A DNA stretch of 64,000 nt from the NCBI RefSeq assembly GCF_003362725.1, contig NZ_QKTV01000007.1, positions 62,001 to 126,000 on the forward strand, in the 5' to 3' direction. Shown here piece by piece: positions 1-8,755 of this stretch (position 1 is its first letter; every line of letters starts with the position of its first letter). A model generated the notes under the pieces. That model saw nothing but the letters and a program-made list of their open reading frames with translations. It ran no database searches and was not told where the DNA came from. This stretch comes from Winogradskyella aurantiaca (GTDB lineage: Bacteria; Bacteroidota; Bacteroidia; Flavobacteriales; Flavobacteriaceae). The translations under genes and the position numbers were made by a program.

Positions 1-2
1 GT

Positions 3-866
3 GCCGCAATTCAAATTGAAAACACCCCGGTGTATTATGATGATTTTGGTAGAGTAATACAAATAGGTACCATTGGAATTCAATATAATAGATTTGGTCA
101 CTTAGTTGGCGTTGGAGGCTTAAATGTAGTCTTTAACAATAATGTTATTGTTAACTTCTCTGGTTACATTAACCCATATAACAGGTTCTATGTTTACAGG
201 CCATGGCACCGTTATTATGCAATACCTGCGGTGAATTACTGTGTGGTCTACGCAAGACCTTACAGAGCATTCTATAATCCCATAAGGCATGTATACTACA
301 GACCATATGTGAACAATTATAGATATTCTGTTGTAGCTAGCCGAAGAGCTTATGCTAGAAACGGTCATATTCGTAAGGGTTATACCAATCGCTACAGACA
401 GGAGGCTCGAAATTCAAGAGACAGACAAGTTGCTGAAAACTATAACAGGCGCTATAGTTCTAGAAGTTCGTCATCAAGAGTTGCGCAGTCAGAAAGAACA
501 AGGTCTTATGTGCAAACGACAGATAGAAACCCAAATGCCAGTTCTAATAATAGAAATCTACGATCAAATAAAGAGCGGAACCGTACGCTTAGAGATAATA
601 GAGTTAGTACAAATTATAAAACAAATAAATCAAACAGGGCTAATGGAAGAAAAGGATCTGATCTTAGAAGTAAAAAGTCAATATCAAAGGTTGATAACAG
701 ATCTAATTCTAGAACAAAGAATTCCCGAGTATCCGTTACACCAAAAAGATATGATTCCAGATCTAAATCAATTAAAACAAAAAGCAAGAGCAGGTCATCC
801 AATAAATCGAGAGGTCTAACTAAAACGAAAACCTCTGAAAGAAGAAGTTCAAGAAGCCCTAATTGA
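3..866 (+). CDS. Basic Arg/Ser/Asn-rich exported-type protein, 5' partial
   Basis: I do not recognise a functional family. The reading frame is open to the left edge (residues AAIQIENTPVYYDD precede a possible GTG at 30), so the true start and any signal peptide lie outside the window and the GTG is probably internal. The visible N-terminal third is rich in Tyr, Val and Asn with repeated FGR/RFG and PYNRFY/RPWHRYY patterns, resembling short beta-rich repeats. From about residue 110 it becomes a low-complexity tail dominated by Arg, Ser, Asn and Lys, very strongly basic, ending RRSSRSPN. Proteins with this layout are common hypothetical proteins in Flavobacteriaceae. The basic tail could bind nucleic acid or polyanionic surface polymer, but that is inference. 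A hairpin terminator follows 25 bases after the stop. Confidence 0.7.
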   Translation, partial: AAIQIENTPVYYDDFGRVIQIGTIGIQYNRFGHLVGVGGLNVVFNNNVIVNFSGYINPYNRFYVYRPWHRYYAIPAVNYCVVYARPYRAFYNPIRHVYYRPYVNNYRYSVVASRRAYARNGHIRKGYTNRYRQEARNSRDRQVAENYNRRYSSRSSSSRVAQSERTRSYVQTTDRNPNASSNNRNLRSNKERNRTLRDNRVSTNYKTNKSNRANGRKGSDLRSKKSISKVDNRSNSRTKNSRVSVTPKRYDSRSKSIKTKSKSRSSNKSRGLTKTKTSERRSSRSPN

Positions 867-890
867 TTGATTTTTTTGGTTGGTTGCGAG

Positions 891-937
891 AGTCCTTCAA
901 GTGTGTGCCTCAAAGCACCTTGGGGGACTTTCTTTTA
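891..937 (+). terminator. Hairpin terminator after the basic protein gene
   Basis: An 11-bp stem (agtccttcaag at 891-901 pairing with cttgggggact at 919-929, including two G-U pairs) encloses a 17-base loop and is followed by the T-rich run ttcttttatt. It lies between convergent genes and ends the + strand transcript. Confidence 0.7.
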
Positions 938-2227
938 TTAATAGGATTGTATAACCGAAGCTAGCTTCTTGGTCAACTCACGTCTTGAAAACTGTTTAAG
1001 ACCAATGGGGTGATTGATTAGATTATGATCCTTATATTTCAAGTAGCATTCTTTAAGGTGATTTTTTAGACCCTCCTTCTGCTTGTAATAAAAATACTTA
1101 CCCGCATTAGTTTCAAATAGAATGCGCTCAACATCAGATCCTTCTGGTCCTAAGGCTAAAATAGGCCGATCCGATTGAAGATATTCAAAGAGTTTTCCTG
1201 GAATAATGGCTTTTGTTTCTTCAGAATCAATTTCAATTAGCAACAATAATTGAGATCTTAGCTGACACTTAATTGCTTCTTTATGCGATACATACCCTAT
1301 TACATTTAAACTATTAGACAACCCATAACCTCCCAAAGCTGCAATCACATCTTCGCTTATAACACCGACCAGGTTAATTTGTAAATCAGATTCAAACTCC
1401 GCGTTTTCCAATACCATTTCTGAGAGTGCTTCCCAAAGAATCTTGGGGTTTCTATTTGATAATAAGGATCCAATGTGAGAAATGGTGAATTTGTTATCTA
1501 ATTCTTGCTTAGGTATGTCATGAGCATCATATCCATTGGTGATTACTTCAAGGGGTATATTGGTCAATGCTGCAAACTCCGATCTAGTGTTATTGCTTGT
1601 TACTATTATGCCATCTGCAGTGTTCAAGACTTTTTTCTCAAGAGCTTTGTGTTTAACCCTAGATCTGGATAACAATTTCAATGACTTGTGATAACCTATA
1701 CTGGTCCAAGGGTCTCTAAAATCTGCAAGCCAATTGATTTTCAAAGTTTCTTTTAATTCTAATCCAATTAGATGAAGGCTATGAGGAGGCCCAGTGGTTA
1801 TCACTGTATTTATAGAACGATCTTTTATTAATGTAGACAATATCTTTACAGAGGGTTTTACCCAGTTTTTACGGGCGTCTGGAATAAAAAAATTACCTCT
1901 AACAAATAACATGAGGCGTTCTGTGAGTGATTGGCTTTTTGTATCTGATATAATACCAGAACTTATTGCTTTTGTTGATTTCTTAGAGAGCATTCCTGAC
2001 CATTTGTATGGCTCAGAAATAGGCGATTTAACGACCTCAATTCCTTCTGGAATTTCGTCGACTAGTGATTTGTCTTCAATGGGGTATGTTGGATTTTCAG
2101 GGCAATAAACAATTGGCGTAATGCCATTCTCAGGTAGATACTTACAGAATTTCAACCAACGCTGGACACCTGGCCCACCTGCTGGAGGCCAATAGTAGGT
2201 AATAATAAGTACATGCTTTTGAGACAT
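938..2227 (-). CDS. Glycosyltransferase, GT4-like (group 1)
   Basis: A 429-residue GT-B fold glycosyltransferase that probably transfers a sugar from an activated donor to a cell-surface glycan or lipid. The N-terminal Rossmann half opens with a short strand and the glycine-rich loop PAGGPGVQRW (about residues 15-24). The linker motif ADFRDPWT (about 168-175) is typical of a Bacteroidota group of these enzymes. The C-terminal half has the donor-binding segment GKLFEYLQSDRPILALG (about 345-361), with the conserved Glu before the loop. There is no signal peptide. It starts at ATG two bases after the stop of the upstream YfhO-family gene, so the two are co-transcribed and may act on the same surface glycan. 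The exact sugar cannot be read from sequence. Confidence 0.85.
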   Translation of the reverse strand: MSQKHVLIITYYWPPAGGPGVQRWLKFCKYLPENGITPIVYCPENPTYPIEDKSLVDEIPEGIEVVKSPISEPYKWSGMLSKKSTKAISSGIISDTKSQSLTERLMLFVRGNFFIPDARKNWVKPSVKILSTLIKDRSINTVITTGPPHSLHLIGLELKETLKINWLADFRDPWTSIGYHKSLKLLSRSRVKHKALEKKVLNTADGIIVTSNNTRSEFAALTNIPLEVITNGYDAHDIPKQELDNKFTISHIGSLLSNRNPKILWEALSEMVLENAEFESDLQINLVGVISEDVIAALGGYGLSNSLNVIGYVSHKEAIKCQLRSQLLLLIEIDSEETKAIIPGKLFEYLQSDRPILALGPEGSDVERILFETNAGKYFYYKQKEGLKNHLKECYLKYKDHNLINHPIGLKQFSRRELTKKLASVIQSY

Positions 2228-2229
2228 GC

Positions 2230-4674
2230 TTAAACTTTTTCGTCTGGTTTTTTATACTGCCAAAACAAACCAAATGCCAGAAGAAGGACAACTGTAATAG
2301 AACTCCCTAATGCTATGGTACTACCAGTCTGCACAACCTTAGGTTCAAACCTAAACTCTATTTTATGAGATCCAGCTGGGATTTCCAATCCTCTCAACAC
2401 ATAATTTACTTGTTGATGATCAACTGGATTTCCATCCAGGTAGGCCTGCCATCCATCCGTGTAATAGATCTCTGAAAAAACAGCGTAACCATCATTATCT
2501 GAACTTGAACCATAAATTAGATAATTGGGCTGATGACTTTGAAGTCTAATTTGAGTTAGTGAATCCGTCTGTACATAGTTGGACTTTAAATTAGCTGCCT
2601 CAAATAGATTAGATCTAATCAGTGCAACATTTTTATTATCCAAACTGTCTAATTGTAATAGTTCATCATTAGCCGATTCAACAGTAGTAACTGATTTTAC
2701 AAACCAGGCATTTCCATTGGCTTCTTCATTTTCATATGATAATAGCGAGCCAGTTTCGTCCTCGGCGATAATATATTTAGTATTAAGCATATTAAGGACA
2801 TTTATATTGTTTTTGTATACATAAAAGTCCAGAAGCTCATCTACCCTTCCAATTTTAGCAGCATGATAACCCGTAAGAGAATTATGAAAATAAGCAGCCC
2901 TAGCTGGTGCTCTTCTACCCTCATTACTCAAATCAAAAACTCTAAAATGGCCCTTATCATTTAATATCTCTTTATCAGCTATATTGGAAGAATAAGGTTT
3001 ATCAACTTTTATAGCTGACACGAAACTATCATTGTTTACGTAACGCCAATCAACGAGTGTTAGATCTATTAAAATAAGTACCCCAACACAAAAAATAGTT
3101 ATTGTTTTTGATAGCTTGTCTTTTATAAAAGCATATAATAAGCCACTTACAATGAGGACTAAGGCTAACGTCCTAATTGTATCTGAAGTAAAAAAAGTCT
3201 TTCGATCCTCAATCAAGGCATCAACAAAAGACTGTCCGTAATATTGTCTATACTGTGCATCTCTAAGTGAGGCAAAGTCAAATAATGAAGATTTGAGCAC
3301 TAAGAAAATTAGAGCTAATCCGCCAGTAATTCCCAAGGCGTACTTCAAGGCTTTCTGTCGTTCTTCTATAGAAGTTTTAGAAGAGAAAAATTGCATTAAC
3401 CCTAATATACCAAGTGCTGGGGCACACAATTCAAGAATAACTTGAATGGAACTAACGGCCCTAAACTTGTTATATAAGGGCACATAATCAATAAATAGAT
3501 CAGTGAGTAAGCTAAAATTCTTACCAAAAGATAAAAGCAGACTAAATATTAAACCAGCCAATAACCACCATTTAACCTTTCCTCTAACCAGGATTAGTCC
3601 TATGATAAAAAGAAATATAATGATAGCACCAATATAGGCTGGAGCTTCTACAATGGGCTGATCTCCCCAATACATTGGTGCCGATCTCGCCTGATCTAAA
3701 GCATCTATGGGTGAAGCACCAAGGGCAATAAAGGCTTTGTAGGTTTCTGAATCTTTACCCACATCTTCATAACTCCCGCCTCCCATAAAATTTGGAATGA
3801 ATAGATTAAAGGATTCAAGAACCCCATAACTGTATTCTGTAATATAGTCTTTATCCAAACCCGACGATACCATCTTAGGAGAACCGTCGGCATTAATTGT
3901 TAGCTCACTTTTACCTCTTGTGCTGACTTTAACATATTCTTGAGTAGCCATTATATTAGTAGCGTTTAAGCCAACTGCTAGTATTGCTGCGACAACAAGA
4001 ATACCTAATGATTTAAAAAAAACAGGAAGTTCTTTCTTTTTATAAGCATCAACCAGATAAGCTATGCCCAGAACTATAACCAAAAGCAATAGATAATAGG
4101 TCATCTGAAAATGGTTGGCAACTAACTCTAACCCAAGAGCAATGGTCGTAAGGATAAAACCTAAGACATATTGCTTTCTAAAAGTCAAAACAATTCCAGA
4201 TAATACCAGTGGCATGTAGGCTATGGCATGTGCTTTGGCATTGTGCCCTACTCCAAGAATTATTATCAAGTAAGTTGAAAATCCAAAAGCTAGAGCACCA
4301 ATTGCCGAAATCTTAAAATCAACTTTTAAGGATAACAACAGTATGTAAAATCCAATTAAATAAAGAAAAAGGTAATCTGCGGGTCTCGGCAAGAATCTTA
4401 AGGTCAGATCAATTTTCTTAATGTAGTTATGAGGATATTTGGCACCCAGCTGATATGTAGGCATTCCGCCAAAGGCACTGTTGGTCCAATAAGTTTCTTC
4501 ACCGGTAGCTTTGGCGAATTCTTTTTGTTGTTGTGCCATGCCAATATAATGCATGATATCACTTTGGAAGATCTTTTTTCCCTGCAAAACTGGATTAAAG
4601 TAAGCAAGAGAGATTACCACGAACCCTATTATCACAATCAGATGTGGCAATAGTTGTTTTATTTTATCAGTCAT
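2230..4674 (-). CDS. YfhO-family membrane protein (GT-C-like)
   Basis: An 814-residue polytopic inner-membrane protein of the YfhO family, GT-C-like proteins thought to glycosylate extracytoplasmic polymers from lipid-linked sugars. Residues 12-32 form the first membrane helix. A luminal loop follows with the acidic stretch FQSDIMHY and the family segment TYWTNSAFGGMPTYQ (about 61-75). About ten further helices run to residue 540. A long hydrophilic, beta-rich extracytoplasmic domain (about 555-785) contains YTDGWQAYLDG, characteristic of YfhO C-termini, and a final helix (about 787-808) precedes a basic tail. The gene sits two bases upstream of the GT4 glycosyltransferase, forming a two-gene operon. 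Gram-positive YfhO acts in teichoic acid glycosylation; the substrate in Bacteroidota is unknown. Confidence 0.85.
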   Translation of the reverse strand: MTDKIKQLLPHLIVIIGFVVISLAYFNPVLQGKKIFQSDIMHYIGMAQQQKEFAKATGEETYWTNSAFGGMPTYQLGAKYPHNYIKKIDLTLRFLPRPADYLFLYLIGFYILLLSLKVDFKISAIGALAFGFSTYLIIILGVGHNAKAHAIAYMPLVLSGIVLTFRKQYVLGFILTTIALGLELVANHFQMTYYLLLLVIVLGIAYLVDAYKKKELPVFFKSLGILVVAAILAVGLNATNIMATQEYVKVSTRGKSELTINADGSPKMVSSGLDKDYITEYSYGVLESFNLFIPNFMGGGSYEDVGKDSETYKAFIALGASPIDALDQARSAPMYWGDQPIVEAPAYIGAIIIFLFIIGLILVRGKVKWWLLAGLIFSLLLSFGKNFSLLTDLFIDYVPLYNKFRAVSSIQVILELCAPALGILGLMQFFSSKTSIEERQKALKYALGITGGLALIFLVLKSSLFDFASLRDAQYRQYYGQSFVDALIEDRKTFFTSDTIRTLALVLIVSGLLYAFIKDKLSKTITIFCVGVLILIDLTLVDWRYVNNDSFVSAIKVDKPYSSNIADKEILNDKGHFRVFDLSNEGRRAPARAAYFHNSLTGYHAAKIGRVDELLDFYVYKNNINVLNMLNTKYIIAEDETGSLLSYENEEANGNAWFVKSVTTVESANDELLQLDSLDNKNVALIRSNLFEAANLKSNYVQTDSLTQIRLQSHQPNYLIYGSSSDNDGYAVFSEIYYTDGWQAYLDGNPVDHQQVNYVLRGLEIPAGSHKIEFRFEPKVVQTGSTIALGSSITVVLLLAFGLFWQYKKPDEKV

Positions 4675-4743
4675 TTAGATTAGATGGAATTCGCAAGAAA
4701 AGTACTTAATTTTTAAATACTGATGGGGTAAGATCAAATAATT

Positions 4744-5025
4744 CTAATCCACCTCTTCATACTCAATATACTCCCCAACGGTATCATTTGATTTTTTTTG
4801 AGGATTAGGCATTTTATCGATAACAGTTTCGCCCTCTTTTACACTGCTTTTTTGAGAATAATCATTAGTCTGAAAATTGCCCCCAAAGCGCTGTTCTGCC
4901 TTTTTAGCAACAAAGCGCAATAAAAATGGCGCAAATAATCTAGCTAGGGATTTAACACCTAGATAAACCAGAATTATTATTAATAACGTTTTTAATAAAC
5001 CCACAATTGATGCAAAATAAGTCAT
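4744..5025 (-). CDS. DUF4834 family small membrane protein
   Basis: A 93-residue protein with one N-terminal membrane helix (about residues 8-28), a short amphipathic basic stretch (ARLFAPFLLRFVAKKAEQRFG) and an acidic hydrophilic tail ending YIEYEEVD. This layout and the AEQRFGG segment match DUF4834, a Bacteroidota-restricted family of unknown role. It is divergent from the outer-membrane protein gene at 5131 and separated by 69 bases from the YfhO gene downstream, so it may head that transcript. No function is proposed. Confidence 0.75.
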   Translation of the reverse strand: MTYFASIVGLLKTLLIIILVYLGVKSLARLFAPFLLRFVAKKAEQRFGGNFQTNDYSQKSSVKEGETVIDKMPNPQKKSNDTVGEYIEYEEVD

Positions 5026-5105
5026 TAATTCAGTAATGTTGGGATAAAAGTACGACTATAGTAGGGCATTCTTTCTTAATATTCTTAAAAAATTGATTAA
5101 TTGCA

Positions 5106-5113
5106 TATTTTTG
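5106..5113 (+). promoter_or_regulatory. Bacteroidota -7 box upstream of 5131 gene
   Basis: TATTTTTG matches TAnnTTTG exactly and predicts transcription from about 5119, 12 bases before the ATG at 5131. A TTG at 5101 that would extend the protein lies at this box, which argues for the ATG start. No TTG at the -33 spacing was seen. Confidence 0.6.
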
Positions 5114-5130
5114 CATCCAAACTAAACTAC

Positions 5131-6063
5131 ATGCGACTCCCTGTTATTCTAAACCTGCTTTTATGTGCTTTTTTATCATTTTCATCTCATGCTCAATACA
5201 CGGATGTCATTAACTCCAACAGACCCGGCGCCTCCAAAAGTGCCTATTCTGTAGGAACCAATGTTCTTCAATTTGAACTTGGTGGCCGTTCTGTAACAGA
5301 AAAGCATTCATTACTTCAGGAAGATGTATCTGGATTTGCTGTCAATTTCGCAGCTCGTTTTGGTTTATTCTGGGAACAATTAGAAATTAACGTGGATTTA
5401 GATTATCAGAATGACAGAAAAACAATTAATAGCACCAGTATTCCTCAAGAAGGAAATCGTGCTAACTTTAGATATTTTGCTATTGGAGCTAACTATCTGA
5501 TATATGACCCTTATAAGTCCCTTGAAGATGAGAAGCCAAATCTTAAGAGTTATCATGCCAATAATAGATTTCAATGGAGTTGGTTAATTCCTGCTGTTTC
5601 AATTTATGCAGGTGCCAATTATGACGCTCCAGACAGTCCGTACACACCTCCCCTAGTTGAAGGTTTTAGTCCTAAAGTAAGGCTTGCGACGCAGCATAAT
5701 TTCTTCAATGGATGGGTTTATGTTATGAATTTTAGTTATGATCGAATTGGAAGTGATGACCCTGAATTCCAATATATCTTAACATTAACAAAGGCTATTA
5801 ATCAACAATGGGTTGTGTTTGGTGAGATACAAGGTATCAACAGTGACTTTTATGCTGATAATTTATTCAGGCTGGGTGGGGCTTATCTTTGGAACAAAAA
5901 TTTTCAGTTAGATACCAACATTACCTTTAACGCTAAGGACACACCATCAGTCTTTAATTTTAGTCTTGGTGCGTCTTACCGATTTGATTTTCATGATGAC
6001 AGTAAGGCCATTGAAAAAGCAACACGCGAAGCTCTTGAGGAGGAAAAAGAAAATTCCAACTAA
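5131..6063 (+). CDS. Outer-membrane beta-barrel protein (phenol MetA-pathway/transporter-like family)
   Basis: A 310-residue exported protein: the ATG at 5131 starts a clean signal peptide (MRLPVILNLLLCAF..., likely cleaved after SHA before QYTDV). The mature part begins INSNRPGASKSAYSVG and continues as alternating beta-strands, such as LQFELGGRS, FRYFAIGANYLIYD and FNFSLGASYRFDF near the end. The opening (DxxNxNRPGxSxSxYxVG) is typical of the family annotated as putative MetA-pathway of phenol degradation, now regarded as a general outer-membrane channel family. A charged helical tail (residues 290-310) follows the last strand. The TAnnTTTG box at 5106-5113 drives it. Nothing in the neighbourhood indicates a substrate. 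Confidence 0.75.
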   Translation: MRLPVILNLLLCAFLSFSSHAQYTDVINSNRPGASKSAYSVGTNVLQFELGGRSVTEKHSLLQEDVSGFAVNFAARFGLFWEQLEINVDLDYQNDRKTINSTSIPQEGNRANFRYFAIGANYLIYDPYKSLEDEKPNLKSYHANNRFQWSWLIPAVSIYAGANYDAPDSPYTPPLVEGFSPKVRLATQHNFFNGWVYVMNFSYDRIGSDDPEFQYILTLTKAINQQWVVFGEIQGINSDFYADNLFRLGGAYLWNKNFQLDTNITFNAKDTPSVFNFSLGASYRFDFHDDSKAIEKATREALEEEKENSN

Positions 6064-6068
6064 CTTTG
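6061..6068 (+). promoter_or_regulatory. -7 box TAACTTTG for the GNAT-fold gene
   Basis: TAACTTTG matches TAnnTTTG. Its first three bases are the TAA stop codon of the preceding gene. Predicted transcription start is near 6074, 25 bases before the ATG at 6099. Confidence 0.55.
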
Positions 6069-6098
6069 TAGCCTAACTAAATACCAATCAGTCACTCT

Positions 6099-7217
6099 AT
6101 GATCGAGGTAAAAAAAGTAATATCCAAAAAAGATAAACTTACCTTTATAAAGTTCCCATTCAAAATTTATGACAATCATCCATATTGGGTACCTCCCATC
6201 ATATCTCAGGAATTAGAAACTTTTAATGAAGACGTTAACCCCGTATTTCATGACGCGGAAGCTCAACTATTTCTAGCGTATAAGGATGGTGAGGTAGTTG
6301 GAAGAGTCGCTGCCATAATTAATTGGCTGGAAGTTAATAATCAAGGCGTTAAAAAAATGCGTTTTGGTTGGATGGATTTTATTGATGATAAAGCTGTTAG
6401 TAAGGCCCTATTTGATAAAGTTTTTGAAATCGCCAAAGAAAATAATCTTGAATTTGCAGAAGGACCGGTCGGTTTTTCCAATATGGATAAGGTGGGTGTT
6501 TTATTTGAGGGATTTGATTCCAGAGCTTCTATGATGACCTGGTATAATGAACCCTATTACCTAGATCATTATGAAAGTTATGGGTTTACAACAGAAAAAA
6601 CTTACCAGGAAAGTAAATTTTATTTCCCGTCCACTAATCCGGAATCTTTTTTAAAGGCAAAGGATCTTATAAGTAAACGCTATAAAGTAAAATCCCTGAG
6701 GTTTAATTCTACTAAGGATATAATGCCTCACGTTGATGACATGTTTGATTTATTCAATGAGTCCTACGCCCGATTATCATCATTTGTTGAGATCACAGAT
6801 CTGCAAAAAGAATATTTTAAAAAGAAGTTTATAAAATTCGTCAATCCTGAGTTCATCAATTTCATAGTTAATGAGCAAAACGAGCTAATTGCATTTGCCG
6901 TGGTTATGCCATCCTTCTCTCAGACCATACAGGATATAAAAGGACGTCTTTTTCCATTTGGTTTTTTAAAAATATTAAGAGCTAGAAAGAAGAGTAAAGA
7001 TGCTATCTTCTATTTGATTGGTATTCACCCTAAATACCAAAACAAGGGTATACACGCTTTAATTTTTAATCACTATTACCACATTTTTCGTGAAAAAGGT
7101 ATCGAATGGTGTTACCGCACCCCTGAACTCGAAGACAATCTTTCTTCAATTCAAATATGGAAACACTTCAATAGCAAGGTTTATAAGCGCAGAAAAACCT
7201 ATAAGAAAATGCTATAA
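6099..7217 (+). CDS. GNAT-fold N-acyltransferase-like protein (YghO-like)
   Basis: A 372-residue cytoplasmic protein resembling the YghO-type group of acyl-CoA N-acyltransferase-fold proteins. The N-terminal domain contains DNHPYWVPPIISQE (about residues 25-38) and AEGPVGFSNMDKVGVLFEGF (about 125-144), both strongly conserved in Bacteroidota homologues. The C-terminal domain carries a GNAT acetyl-CoA loop, YQNKGIHALIF (about 313-323), and ends with WKHFNSKVYKRRKTYKK. Some homologues have been labelled GTP cyclohydrolase, for which I see no motif. The acceptor is unknown. It has its own promoter and a strong terminator 6 bases after its stop, so it is probably a single-gene unit. Confidence 0.7.
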   Translation: MIEVKKVISKKDKLTFIKFPFKIYDNHPYWVPPIISQELETFNEDVNPVFHDAEAQLFLAYKDGEVVGRVAAIINWLEVNNQGVKKMRFGWMDFIDDKAVSKALFDKVFEIAKENNLEFAEGPVGFSNMDKVGVLFEGFDSRASMMTWYNEPYYLDHYESYGFTTEKTYQESKFYFPSTNPESFLKAKDLISKRYKVKSLRFNSTKDIMPHVDDMFDLFNESYARLSSFVEITDLQKEYFKKKFIKFVNPEFINFIVNEQNELIAFAVVMPSFSQTIQDIKGRLFPFGFLKILRARKKSKDAIFYLIGIHPKYQNKGIHALIFNHYYHIFREKGIEWCYRTPELEDNLSSIQIWKHFNSKVYKRRKTYKKML

Positions 7218-7223
7218 ACAAAT

Positions 7224-7251
7224 AAAGCCTCTTCAAACGAAGAGGCTTTTT
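7224..7251. terminator. Bidirectional hairpin terminator
   Basis: A perfect 11-bp stem, aaagcctcttc (7224-7234) and gaagaggcttt (7239-7249), closes a 4-base aaac loop and runs into a T tract. The A-rich left arm lets it serve both the + strand gene ending at 7217 and the - strand gene ending at 7275. Confidence 0.9.
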
Positions 7252-7274
7252 ATATCTACTAAATTCTAATCTTA

Positions 7275-8534
7275 CTATTCCCCCATAGCCGCAATCAGTG
7301 CTGCAGACATTCTACGGTAAGTACCATTTTCTAGCCTATCTCTTATGGCATCAAAAGCGTCTAAAGTTTCTTCTACATCCTTAAGAGTATGGGTGGCCGT
7401 AGGAATCATTCTTAAAAGTATTAATCCTTTAGGGATCACTGGATATACCACAATTGAGCAGAAGATTCCATGATTTTCTCTAAGGTCTTTAACCAGGGCC
7501 ATAGCTTCTGGTATACTACCTTTTAAATAAACCGGAGTAACACAACTTTGAGTGGTCCCCAGGTCAAATCCTCTTGATCTAAGTCCAGACTGTAAAGCAT
7601 CAACATTTTCCCAAAGTTTTGCCTTAAGCTCAGGCATACTTCTAAGCATATCAAGACGCTTTAAGGCCCCAATGACCAATTGCATCTGTAAGGATTTTGC
7701 AAACATTTGAGATCGTAAGTTATATTTTAAATAATCAATGATCTCTTTATCGCCAGCAATAAATGCCCCAGTACTCGCTAAAGACTTTGCAAACGTGGCA
7801 AAGTAAACATCGATTTCATCCTGAACCCCTTGTTCTTCACCAGCTCCAGCTCCAGTTGCACCTAAGGTTCCAAATCCATGGGCATCATCAACCAAAAATC
7901 TGAACTTATATTTTTTCTTTAATTCAGCTATCTCCTTCAGCTTGCCCTGTTCACCTCTCATTCCAAAAACACCTTCAGAAATAACAAGTATACCGCCACC
8001 GGTTTGTTCCGCCATTTTTGTAGCACGCTCCAGGTTCTTCTCTAAACTTACAATATCATTATGCTTGTAAGTAAATCGTTTACCCATATGCAATCTAACA
8101 CCATCAATAATGCAGGCATGAGAATCAACATCATACACAATGATATCATCCTTAGCTACTAAAGCATCAATTGTAGACATAATTCCCTGGTAGCCAAAAT
8201 TTAATAAATAAGCTGCTTCCTTATTCACAAACGCTGCCAATTCATTTTGTAGTTGCTCATGAAGAGAGGTATGTCCAGACATCATTCTGGCACCCATTGG
8301 ATAAGCGGATCCATATTGTTGGGCAGCTTCAGCGTCAACTTTCCTTACTTCAGGATGATTTGCAAGGCCTAAATAGTCATTAATACTCCAAGTAATAACC
8401 TCTTTACCTTGAAAATGCATTCTATTAGAAATCTGACCTTCTAACTTTGGAAATACAAAATATCCTTCGGCTTGTGAAGCCCACTTACCAAGTGGTCCTT
8501 TATCCCTATAAATCTTATCAAATAAATCCTTCAT
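7275..8534 (-). CDS. PLP-dependent alpha-oxoamine synthase (serine palmitoyltransferase / cysteate acyltransferase-like)
   Basis: A 419-residue fold-type I PLP enzyme of the alpha-oxoamine synthase family, which condenses an amino acid with an acyl thioester and releases CO2. Motifs: INDYLGLANHPEV (51-63), the substrate loop GSAYPMGARMMSG (75-87), DDAHGFGTLG (216-225) with the PLP-ring Asp216 and His219, and the Schiff-base lysine Lys250 in TFAKSLAST. The family includes KBL, BioF, serine palmitoyltransferase and the cysteate fatty-acyltransferase reported for capnine (sulfonolipid) synthesis in Flavobacterium johnsoniae. The neighbouring cysteine-synthase-fold gene 221 bases upstream on the same strand favours a lipid-base role over KBL: there is no threonine dehydrogenase and no biotin cluster. 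The lysine and fold are seen; the substrate is inferred. Confidence 0.85.
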   Translation of the reverse strand: MKDLFDKIYRDKGPLGKWASQAEGYFVFPKLEGQISNRMHFQGKEVITWSINDYLGLANHPEVRKVDAEAAQQYGSAYPMGARMMSGHTSLHEQLQNELAAFVNKEAAYLLNFGYQGIMSTIDALVAKDDIIVYDVDSHACIIDGVRLHMGKRFTYKHNDIVSLEKNLERATKMAEQTGGGILVISEGVFGMRGEQGKLKEIAELKKKYKFRFLVDDAHGFGTLGATGAGAGEEQGVQDEIDVYFATFAKSLASTGAFIAGDKEIIDYLKYNLRSQMFAKSLQMQLVIGALKRLDMLRSMPELKAKLWENVDALQSGLRSRGFDLGTTQSCVTPVYLKGSIPEAMALVKDLRENHGIFCSIVVYPVIPKGLILLRMIPTATHTLKDVEETLDAFDAIRDRLENGTYRRMSAALIAAMGE

Positions 8535-8633
8535 TCCTTTCGTTGCTAGCTATTAATTTAGTTTTGCTATTGGATCTCATTCAACCTTTTATAGATATTA
8601 ATAAATTGTTAAAATAAATCCCTGTAAACTGGG

Positions 8634-8641
8634 CAAAATTA
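8634..8641 (-). promoter_or_regulatory. -7 box TAATTTTG for the oxoamine synthase
   Basis: Reading on the minus strand, TAATTTTG followed by CCC matches TAnnTTTG. It predicts a start near 8627 and a leader of about 93 bases before the ATG at 8534. Confidence 0.55.
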
Positions 8642-8702
8642 ATATATATTAAGTTCTTGACATAATTTAATTCCACCATTATATTCACCGACTTTTTAAC
8701 AT

Positions 8703-8736
8703 AAAAAACCTGCCACAGCCGAAGCCATGACAGGTT
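8703..8736 (-). terminator. Terminator with UUCG tetraloop after the cysteine-synthase-like gene
   Basis: On the minus strand a 13-bp stem (three G-U pairs) formed by + positions 8724-8736 and 8707-8719 closes a TTCG tetraloop and is followed by TTTTTT. It separates the two PLP enzyme genes into different transcripts or at least attenuates read-through. Confidence 0.9.
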
Positions 8737-8755
8737 TCAATTTAAGTCAGCTAGT

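Noticed and set aside
352-819. Open frame of 155 codons on the + strand inside the basic protein gene
   Set aside because: It overlaps the basic protein gene in another frame; length is explained by the low-complexity AGA/AAT-rich sequence, and it has no recognisable domain or start signal.
614-913. Minus-strand open frame of 99 codons, leucine-rich
   Set aside because: Antisense to the Arg/Ser-rich tail; Leu and Asp runs are the mirror of AGA/TCA codons, and it crosses the terminator hairpin.
7275-8534. Naming the oxoamine synthase as kbl (2-amino-3-ketobutyrate CoA ligase)
   Set aside because: No threonine dehydrogenase neighbour; the residues visible do not distinguish substrate, so a gene symbol is not justified.
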